Below are positions 48,501-59,800 of a stretch of 64,000 bases of DNA, in pieces. The translations under genes and the position numbers were made by a program. The notes beneath the pieces were generated by a model, which did not search any database, was not told where the DNA came from, and was given only the letters and a program-made list of their open reading frames with translations. The stretch spans positions 1,740,033 through 1,804,032 of the forward strand of contig OY365814.1 in assembly GCA_959347315.1 (NCBI GenBank), read 5' to 3'. Source of the stretch: Bimastos eiseni (taxonomy: Eukaryota > Annelida > Clitellata > Crassiclitellata > Lumbricidae). Every line of letters starts with the position of its first letter. Position 1 is the first letter of the stretch.

Positions 48501-51500
48501 CCACGCAGGCAAAGAATTGCGGTCAGATTCAATAGACCATGCCTACTCTCGCATACTTTCAGTAAATCAAGATCGAACGCGAAATATACGAGAGCGGATC
48601 TAGAGATCAGATGCGGTGTTCTACCTCCACTCCATGAACTCTGATATTAAGGTGCATAAAGGCAAACGTGACCCTTAGCTCAGCTCACCAAGTTGTGTCT
48701 TCATAGCCTTGACCACTCGCAGCTGTTTCAACATCGGAGTGATACATTAACGCCCTTATATAACCAATGTTCAAGCATAACCATAACCACGGTTGTTTTG
48801 GAAACAGACACTTATCGATGGAATAAGATAAAGGTAGAGTTACTAGGGAATTGACAGAAAGCAATAAGTAAGAACCAAAACGGAACGATGTCCTGCTAAC
48901 AGGAACACCCTTACATCCAGGTTAAATTGATAGAGGCTGGCAACTATTTGATCCATTATGCATAGAATGAGCATATATTGTTTGAGTAACTTAACTGGTT
49001 AATTACGAGGTCAAAAGTTAAATATAGGCCTATACGAAGACAAGTTACGTACAATATAGAAATACATTTTGTCGAAGCTCAAGTTTGAATGGATTGTTTT
49101 GTGTTAGAGTAGACCCACGCATGTTTTGCAATACAATACAACTATAATTTGATAATGCCCACCATTTAAAAAGTTCAGAAGTGCACCTTGAAGTCGGGCG
49201 ACCATTAAGGGCCATAGGCAGACTGGAAGAGGTAGGTTTTCACATTAGAGCGAAAGAGAGGCTCACTGAGAGAGTTGCGAACACGAGGAGGTAGAGACTT
49301 CCAGATGGAGAGACTGGCAACAGTGAATGACCGCCGGCCGAAGACAAGACGTGTACTAGGGACAACGCACTTTCCATCAAAGGTTGATCTAAGAGAGGAA
49401 CGACCTTTAACAGAGCTGCAAAGTGTGACCATAGAGGACAGATAAGACGGCAGATGACCTGTGCGTGCTCTGTAAATGAGGAGTGCCAGCTTGTAGCAGA
49501 TACGCTCACAGACAGAAAGCAAGGATAGAGAACAAAGAGCAGGTGTGATATGGTCTCTGTAGGAGAGTCCAAGGCACAGTCGTGCAGCCTGATGCAGTTT
49601 TCTAGTTAGCGGAAGCAGTGTACATTCAGGGAGGCCATAGAGTACTGAGTTGCAGTAGTCAAATCGTGTCAGAATAAGGCAATGTATCAGCGTTTTCAGT
49701 TATGCAGAGTCAAGAATAGAGCGAAATTGTCGGATTCTTCGGAGATGAAACAGGCATGCCCTGGAGATTGCAGCAATTTGAGGCTTGAGGAAAAGTTTCG
49801 AGTCGAGAATGACTTCAAGATCCCGGAGAGTGAGGGATGGAGAGAGTAGAGAAGAGGAGGTAGAGAGTGAGAGTTCAGCGTTCTGAGGAAGCTTAGAGGA
49901 GCGGTTGAACCAGATGAGCTCGGATTTGCCAGGGTTAAGTTTGAGCCGCATAGACAGATTCCATCGCATGATGTCGTCAATGCAGGCACGAAGTCACTCT
50001 GTAGCATTTGCAACCTCGTTTAGTCACAGATCTACAGAGAGTTGAGTGTCATCGGCATAGAGGTGGATTTCTACGCCGTGGCGAGAGGCGATGGCTGAGA
50101 GTGCAGACGTGTAGAGGATGAACAGCAAAGGCCCTAGGACAGAGCCTTGCGGGACACCAAAGAGCACAGAAGCGATGGATGCAAACATACTGAGTGCGAT
50201 TAGAGAGGTAATACAGAAACCAATTGAAGATGGTACCAGAGATGACGAAGGAATGTTTCAGGACTCTGAGTAGGATGCAGTGATCTACGCAGTCGAAAGC
50301 AGCAGAGAAGTCTAGAAGTATTAGAGCCGTAACATATCCCTTGTCTGCAGCCAAATGTTGTGTTGGTATATCTTTTTATTATGCACACGTATGTCTAATT
50401 TTCTGTGATTATCAAGACACTTTCTATTATATCATATTTTAAAGACCTTGCAGTAAATATGGTGCCTGGAAAGAAGAAAGATTGTTTATTTAAAAATTAA
50501 TATAGGCCTCTAAACAGGATTCTATTTATGATTTGCTGAATATTCAGGAGCTGAAAGAGCGGGAGGCGTTGATCTTTAGAGATTCAACGGTCGATAACCA
50601 TGCCTTCTGGAAGCTCGAGATCGGTCAGGCACTTCGAGATATCCAGCAGGTCAATGACGAGAGGCTGGAAACCATCAGGCGTGACGCGGAGGCGACCTAC
50701 AAAGTCAAAGTATGTCATCCTTATAATCTACTGCATCGTTTCTTCAGCATCAATTACACAGCCACATCTGGCGTTTCTTGTGTATTTATTGTCTATTTCT
50801 TCCTTATGCCACATTGTGATATTTGCTGGGAGTCAAATCCATCTCGCTTAAGCAGATAAATAAATGATAATAATTTGAAAACGTATTTTGTAGAAAGAAA
50901 TCCCCCGTCAGATAATCGGGGCTCGGTTTTCTTTCATCTGTGCAGATCCTTCTTCTTTCTTAATAGTACCATGATTCCGAACCAGGATATTCCCCTTGTC
51001 CTTCACGCGTAGCTTTCGGCCCCTCCGGTCTGACAGAGGTCATGGTGACTACACCGATGTTGCAAGTTGTTAAATCAGAAGACAACACGAATGTGAGATG
51101 GATAATTTCAACGTCCTATATATATATATATATATATATATAGCGCCAATTGACAAACGAGAAAAATGAATATACGTGTAGGCCTACATCGACTCTTTAT
51201 ATAGGCTAGCTCTGTTTTCTGTCTGTTTGTCTGTCTGTCTATCTGTCTCTCCTCTCTCGCTCTCTTTCCCTTTTGTCTCTTTCTCTCTGTTTCTCTCTCT
51301 CCCTAGCTCTCTCTCTGTCTATGTCTCTGTCTCTGTCTCCCTTTCTCTCTCTCTTGCTCGCTATCTCTCTGTCTATCTGTCTCTCTGTCTTTCTGTCTCT
51401 CTGTCTTTCTGTCTCTCTGTCTCTGTGTGTCTTTGTCTATGTCTCTGTCTCTGTCTCTGTCTCTCTTTGTTTCACACACACACGCGCGCGCGTGTGCACG

Positions 51501-53805
51501 CACGCACGCACGCACACACGCACACTGCTCTTCGCTTTCGTTTGTATCCTTTACAGCTTGTTGTAAGGTTTATTTAACGACTTTTTTTCATATCATAGAT
51601 AATTAACGTCGAAATACTGCGCGTAGACATAATACGTCACAGGCAATGTGGGCAATTTTGTGTGGGTGTTTGGGTGATTGGTCTGGTTTGAGCTGAGCCG
51701 AGCGGGCCTATGAGCCGAGGGAGGAGCTGAGCAGACCGAGCCGAACCAGTCAATTATTAGTATAATTACTGGTTTTTAGTCAATTTCTAAAATCCTATAG
51801 CTAGATACCCCACACTTCCCCTTTTGTGTGGGTGTTTGATTAGGCAGTCAGTCGAGAAGAATAGCGAGTAGTCAGTGTAGTCACTCATTTGTTCCGTTCA
51901 ATAAATGATACGATTTATCTTTGTCGGGATATAAAACATGTGCGATAAATATTAAAGAAAGTTCGTTGAACTTCACTTCGAGTTGGTTTGGACTGAGAAT
52001 AATAGTCGCCATCATCATCGTCTATAAGACCTGCGCCAGACCGGCCAGGCCTCACCCAGCGGACGATTAGAAACATTGGAAAACCTTTGAACTCAGGCTT
52101 CCGAGGTACCAAGGAAGAAGAGAGGAGTTTAGGTTTTCTCTGAGCGCTTGCCAAACTCTGCTGATGACACGCGTGAACTCAATGCTGAATCGAAAGGTGT
52201 TCGTCACAATCCTATATTGAAGGTTAGGGCTAGGTATAGGGTTAGGGTCAGGGGTTGGGGTAGGTCAAGGTTAGTACTGGGTTAGGGCTGGCGTAGAGTT
52301 AGGATTTTACATATTGCCTGGTTTTACACATTATAATATAATGTATACAAGGTACATAATATTCTGGGAATGGTCACAATATTATGTTAATGTCTTGGTT
52401 ACAATATTATCGTTCATCAGAGTCCTTGTCAGTGGCAAAGTTAAGCTTTGCTGCGACGGGCGAGGACAATTTCAAGGGACGCTCTGACGTCGCCAAATAA
52501 GCTAATTTTATAATTAATCCTAATTTACCGAACACGCCAAGCAGGTTCAATCATCTAAATAGAGACTTTTAAGCTTGACTAACGTCAATTATGCCAATAG
52601 TAGGATTATTATGTTGATATAAGCAGGAAACTTGCTAGTCAATGTTCTCAGCAAGTTCACGTTCGATTTAAGTTAATTCCAATCGTTTCTTATTGATGAT
52701 ATATAATAACTTAAGCTACTTGAAACGCCCCGATCGAGGCGCAATGGAAGAGGGAATTTCGCCACAGTATTATTTTGTATTTCCGTTTAATGAACTTGAT
52801 GCGTGCCGTGTATCCACCGTAGGCCTATGTCGCACTGGCATTCCAGTTATAGGCCTAGACCTGATTTTGAACTGCTTAACTCACTAAACCTAAATAATGT
52901 AACAAAGTATCAAATCAGTCGATTTATTTTTGGCTATCAAAAACTTGATGAAGCCTATCATGCGATGTTGTCTACAGTCATAACTCACGACGTACGATCT
53001 TTCCCAAAGTATCTAACAGACGACATTAGCGAAATATTTACAATTAAATGTTATGGTTCACTCGCATGATGGAAGTCAGTTCCCTATAGGCCTATTAGTC
53101 TATTTAAAATTGAACGTGGGCCTAAGCAGGAAAAGGGACGAATGTCTTTGTCTTATTCTTATCATCTATTTGGTACGAAATAGGTTACAATTGTGTTATT
53201 TTTGATCCGTCAACCCAGCAAATGACGTAATTTATACTATGGAAAACCGTTACTACAGTCACAAAACTAATCTTTTGACAATTGCGACTAGGACGAGTTT
53301 ATACTGGATACGCAGTGAGTAAATAGACGCATCTCGTTTGGACGAGATAACTCGGGATCACACTGTACAATGATTTACGTTGAACGAGTTATCTCGTGGA
53401 TCACACTGTACAATGATTTACGTTGGACGCGATATCTCGGAGATCACACTGAAGTGCTTTAACCTCGATCTGTTAATTTTATTATAGGCCTGTATCTTAA
53501 AGTGCTACATTGTTAAAACATGCTATAATTTACAAATGGGATGCGTTTCTTTGACGCGCGCTATTTTATATGATGTGCATTTTCAAGTTGGAAGAGATTC
53601 GTCTCAGGGCAACGAAAAACAGCATGCAGTGGAGTCACTTCAAGGAGGAAAACGCACGACTTCGTGAGCAGAACCAGATTTTGATCGACAGATGTGAGGA
53701 GGCAGTAAACAAGGTCAGCAATACAAAGCCCGTCTGTATGTCGGAATAGCTATCTATCCATGTGTCTGTCTTATCTATTTGTATGTCTGTCTGTCCGTCT
53801 GTCTT

Positions 53806-53838
<33 letters not shown>

Positions 53839-56800
53839 TTATCCATCCATCCATCCATTTATCTATCTATCTATCTGCCCAACCATCCATCCATCCATCC
53901 ATCCATCCATCTACCCAACCATCCATCCATCCATCCATCTACCCATCTATATATCTATCCATCCAAGCGACCGTCTGTCTACATCTTTATCTATCTATCT
54001 GTCAATCTATCTATCTGTCAATCTATCTATCTGTCAATCTATCTATCTGTTCATCATCCAACCGACCGTCTGTCTATCTGTCTACATCTTTATCCATCTA
54101 TCTGTCAATCTGTATGTCTGTCTGTCTACATGTCTGTCTGTCCGTCGGTACGTACGTCCACATATTCATCAATCCATCCAGCCGTCCATCTATCTAATCC
54201 ATTTCTTATCGACTATTAGTCCTACTGTTACGATTATCATCTGGACCATTTCAGTGAAGAATCTTTCATATTGCTGAGGAGTAACATTTTCTAGTATTCA
54301 GTGGTGTGCAGGTGATATAAGACAGGCTAATGTTAATGATGGCATGTGCTGAGCTTGGTTTAGAACACAGGCTGTGACAATTTTTATCATGTTCAGCAAA
54401 CAGTTACAAGGTATATTAGTTTTTTTTCCTCGACGGTTAGCTTCAAACAGGAATTTCCACCGTGTTTTCCAGCATACGCTGTCGAAACGGGATCAGGAAC
54501 GTCTGAAGCAAGAGTTTGAGGCTAGCGAGCGTGAGTGGGAGAAGAGCAGAAGTGAGATGGAGAAAAGGGTCGTCATGCTGTTTGCCGAAAGGGAAGCAAC
54601 GCTGAGGGAAATAAATGTCATCCGCGACACCAAAAACGGACTTGAGTCGTCAATCGTTGTCTACCGTCGTCTGCTAGATTTAGAGGAAAACCGGTGAGCA
54701 AGATAACGTGTTTATTAACTGAAAAATTCGATCGTGTCATTCAGTAGAGCGATTAATTGAAAGATGGGGTCAGTGAGATACTACCTATAAATGTACAAGA
54801 GCAAACGAGTGAATGTGCGAACAAGCGACCGTGAGAATTAGCAACAGTTGTAATACTAATAGGACTACGTGTTAACAATACCTTATTGTTTGCCAGAGCC
54901 AGTGTCCGATTTGCCGGGAGGGAGCCAGGACCGTTGAATTGAGAGAGAGAGAGAGTGAGAGAGAGAGAGAGAGAGATACAGACAGATAGACAGACAGAGA
55001 GACTGAGAGAGATTGAGAGAGATTGAGAAGAGAGAGTGCAGTTACGACTTGGGAGTAAATGAAAGATTGAGTGAGTGAGCAAGCGAGTGAATTACGTATT
55101 ATGTGTAAATGACACGCTACATCTCATGTAATGTTAAGCACGATCAAGCGATGTTTTTCATCGCCGTTCTTGTGGATATGGACTCCGTTAACGACCTCGT
55201 GCATTATCCCTCTCAGTAAATGATTTCCAGATTGATATAGCCTACAAAACATACGGCACACCGTCAAAAGCGCCCCGGACAAATGCGTTCCGACAAATGC
55301 GCCCGTCAAATGCGCCCCGACAAATGCACCCCGATAATTGCGCGCCCCATATAATTCTATTTAATTCTATAATTAATAGTAATAATACATAATGCGCATA
55401 ATTCTATATTATGCTCAATTATTATTCTGATACTTTTATCAATACAGATTATGTTCACACAAACTTCTTCTCATCAATCCATCTTCCGTTTATTTACAGC
55501 AATACAACTTCCATTTTGGCCTAATAATGAATAATTTTCACAGGGGGTAATTGTCCTAGATTCATTAGGTCTATGTATCGTATTTAAATTATTACTAATA
55601 AATTAGAATAGTCAATTTAATTCGCTCTCTAACGATAATGGACATGAGAGTCTACAGGGCACGAGATAGTTATGGGGCGCTTTTGTCGGGGAGCATTTGT
55701 CCGGGGCGCTTTTGACGGGCCAGGAAAACATACAATGATATTATCTCTCCCCAAAATTACACAAAAATCTGTCACATTACAGAATTACATTGTGACTGGC
55801 TGTTGATTGTTTAGTATTGAACCAAAGCCTTCCATAGTCTTCGAGTATGGAGAAAATGGCGCAACATCCACAGGTATGAGAGCTTGCATTTAGCCTCTGA
55901 TATTGGTAAAAGGTTCTTGCTTCAAGGTNNNNNNNNNNNNNNNNNNNNNNNNNNNNNNNNNNNNNNNNNNNNNNNNNNNNNNNNNNNNNNNNNNNNNNNN
56001 NNNNNNNNNNNNNNNNNNNNNNNNNNNNNNNNNNNNNNNNNNNNNNNNNNNNNNNNNNNNNNNNNNNNNNNNNNNNNNNNNNNNNNNNNNNNNNNNNNNN
56101 NNNNNNNNNNNNNNNNNNNNNNNNNNNNATGAGTCTGTCCCCATCCACATCTCCACCCCATCATCGCTAGATCTGTCATTATCCCAACCCATTCTCACCA
56201 TGACTTTATCTGTCCCCATCTCCCATTCAAGGGAAACAAAAGAAGATAAAAATGCTCATGTGTGCTAAACCGTTGTGTACAAATTTTTAGTCCTTAAATA
56301 CAGAGTATAATTTAACTGAAGTTGATACTATGTCGAACATTTTCAAAGATTTTAATTATACAGCGCGATGACTCAACATTGTGTGCACACTTGGTTTAGC
56401 TTAATAATTGCAACAGTGGAAAAAGTCATAACCGTCATTGCGGTAGTTATAGCGCTTGTATAGGCCTATCCATCACCGAAGGTAATACTGCACATTATAT
56501 TATCATACCCATGGTATTACCGTCTCTTTTGCATAATTTTGATGGTTTTACTGCTGTTGTCGTGGTATTATCACTTTCGCCATTACGGTGCCACTCTCTT
56601 TTAGATCTGTCGATCTGTCCAAGCTTTCGTGTTGTCATGTCTAAATGGTAGGCTTCAGAATACCGTTGAATCAATTGGGCTGCTTCGTATTTGGGATTCA
56701 GATTATAGACGCTGCTTAATAAGATGAGTAGGCCTAAGAGGTTGTTTTCAGCCATACTTTTGCATTGCAAAATCGAATCCCAATGCATATACAAATTGAT

Positions 56801-59800
56801 TCTAAGAACAATTGGTCCTACATAGAGGGCAACGATATTTGTATTGCATCGTATTTTATTTAAGCATTTCTAGACACTTCTTGGATTGTGAACCGTTCAG
56901 ACGCGCTGCCAGTTCGCAAGTTCAATCGTATCTTAAAGACATAGCCTATGGTTATTTGTCTTTTTGTAATTAGTAGGCCCTAATTTAGGCCTACTCATCG
57001 TATCTCAACGACATTATTACTGAAAGTTTGTCTTGATCGTCATTGCATGTGTTGTCAAATGGTTGTGTGACGACTAAGGCCGTCTCTTAAGTTTTTATAA
57101 ATATTTCATTTATTACTTATTGTGGATAGTTTTATTAACGTTATTTTAAACGTATTCACTAGAAGCGCTTGATATTCTTATCCTGCTTAAAAGACACGTA
57201 CATGTAGACATGTTGACTACATAACAGTTGCGAGGCGAACTTCGACTAAAATTCGATAATTGTGATCTACGAATTGATAAATTTCGTACCGGAAGTTATG
57301 ATTAGTAAAGTGAAGCTATCGACGAGTAGTTTTGTATCAAATTTCGACTGATTTCGCTCGAATTCTGATTCGCCGTATACCTTCACTTACTCATAGCGGC
57401 GTCAATTCCCTCTGAAAAATGGAGTCAAACCCCGGTCCCAAGTGTCAGCAAGGAGTGAAACCCCCGGTCCCAAGTGTCAGCAAAGCAAGATATTCCCCTA
57501 AGCCTAATAAATATCCCAACCCCTACCTCATGATGGATGCATTTACCTCCGAATCACCCGTATCTGGACGCCCCTGCTTGCGCCACACGAAGACGAAGCA
57601 AGGGTGATTGACACCGAAAGGCAATTTCCTTTATAAGCCTAACTCTAACTTTAAATAGTTGATAATTATAGTGTTTTAATTATGCATTCGTAAGGTAAGA
57701 AGGATTGTGTAATTATTGAACATATTTAGTGACAATTTGTGAACCTTGAGCGCTGTTGTTCATTGCGTATGGTAAATACATTGAATTCATTATTGTAGCT
57801 CCAGTTCTAATTAAATGTTGTTTAGTTAGCGAATGCTTTTTGCGTGATGATGTCAAATAAAAACGAAGAAGAATTAGATGATGCTTTCTGCATGGACTCT
57901 GAACTTATAGAGCAGCCTTCCGTCATACATTACCGATGATCGGCAATAGTTGAAGTAAGATAATAGATGTCGCTTCGGCAGTAGAAAGCATTGCTCTGAT
58001 TCGAACCCAGGGAAAATTCGCTTTACCTCTACTCTTCTTAATTAGTAGATGATACCAAAGGCGTCTACCCCCTTAAGTCATTGGAGTAACTTCCATCTAC
58101 CCTGCGGTTCCATTAACCTCCCAACCTAATTTTTAGCGGGGTTCGGGGACAGAACCCGGAAAGTCTTGTGAAATCGCAGTTGCATGTAAGCAGGTCTAGT
58201 ACCTTACGATTAAAAAATCGACTCTGACTAGAGTTGCCGCGAGTAGGGTAGACCGGGGATGAATGTAACAAATTTCGAAATTCGCCAAATGTTTGGTATT
58301 TGTATGAAGGATAATTGTAATCCTTTCATATCAAACTGTAGCCTAGCATGTTGGCTCCATAATGGAAAAGTGTTAAGTTTCGACATCAGATATAGCTGAT
58401 ACCAACAAAATAACGAGCCTCGTCGGGTGCTACAAGTTGCTCCACTAGCGGGGTAAGTTGTAACACGAGCCGGGCATGTTGTAACGACGTTGGCATGAAA
58501 CTTTTTTTATTTTACTTCTTTGGTAAAGGCAAAACAGGAAATGCTTGTAATTGCATCTTGAAAACCAAGAATTACAATCAGACTGTCACATTATTGGTTT
58601 TTGCGATATTCAGTACACAGTTACACCTAAACCTATGCCAATTGTAGGCGATAGTGTCTATGCTGTGAGCCTATAAAAACTTCTTAGTTAGGTTAGATGC
58701 TACTTGCAATGAACACAAAAGTATGATTCCTTATAATCTGCATAGCCCATTTTTTATGTGCCCAATAGCCACATCTATATATAGTGCATCTGAACCACCA
58801 TTCTCGGCCCTAGCCAAAGTCCTCACAAACAACGCATTGTTATTTGCTGATACAAGGTCTTCCACAGATCTCTTTAAACTACGCTAAAATACGATTTTAC
58901 CCAATTTTCTATATTTTATCTTTTGTTGTGTAACGAAAAACTGATCTCACTTTGAAGTATACTCAAAATAAAGTAGGGCCTACAATAGTCAAAGTTAAGG
59001 GAAGTATATTACAGTATAGACATGGACCTTTCGTGGTCCATAGAGTTGGAAGCCAGGGCAAGTGCAGTCAACAGAATTAGAATGACCAATCAACTCCGTC
59101 AGAAGTCAATTAAATCGGCGATCTGCGGCTTATCTCACTTTGAATTATAATCAATATAAAGTACAATAGTCACAATTAGATAGCGAAACTTACCATTTTA
59201 TAACATTTATGCGAAGAACCTACGCTGATTTCGTTTCGCTGACTCATTCTGCGTTCATTATTAAAAACCGTTCACAACCTTATGATAGGCCTATCTTAAA
59301 AACTTATATCATACCTATTTTATTGAACTGACGATAAATTTACATGTATTATTTGCTTAACTATGATCAAGAGTCCCATGATCAAAGGTCCTATGATCAA
59401 AGGTCCTATGATCAACAGTAGCAAATCGTTTGTCGAATATTGCAGACGATTCACTGAATTGGAATCTGGCAATGTCAACAAAGACGACTCATCAGAATAA
59501 ACACAAGGGCCATGTTCAGTTTGCTGATTTCTCCGAAGAAGAAGGATTCATAACCCTTGAAAACACCGGAAGAGAGGTTGACATCTGCTAAATTTTCGCA
59601 TTTTATTTCTTGCAACCGTCCGTCCACTCCAGAAACCTAGTCGCAACATTAATTAAAATTCTTCAAAATCATATACTAATCAACTTCTGAACATATTTTC
59701 CTTATTTTAAGAAGCTAAATTTCATTTATTGCTTTGTACCATGCATTTTGGCAGAACAGCACGCGAGGTTTACAAATGTGCTGATAAATTTACGATGTGT

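Larger units (their letters stand above)
50880..52779. other. IF intron 4 (first part)
   Basis: Holds a (TA)n run (51117-51141), the CT/CA microsatellite (51218-51525) and a TTAGGG-like stretch (52216-52315). The 79-codon frame at 51915-52154 (-) is unrecognised. Confidence 0.5.

Noticed and set aside
53760..54277. Three overlapping long ORFs (up to 171 codons)
   Set aside because: They cover a tetranucleotide array; all three + frames are open.
55777..56268. ORFs containing runs of X
   Set aside because: They translate the N gap and carry no information.
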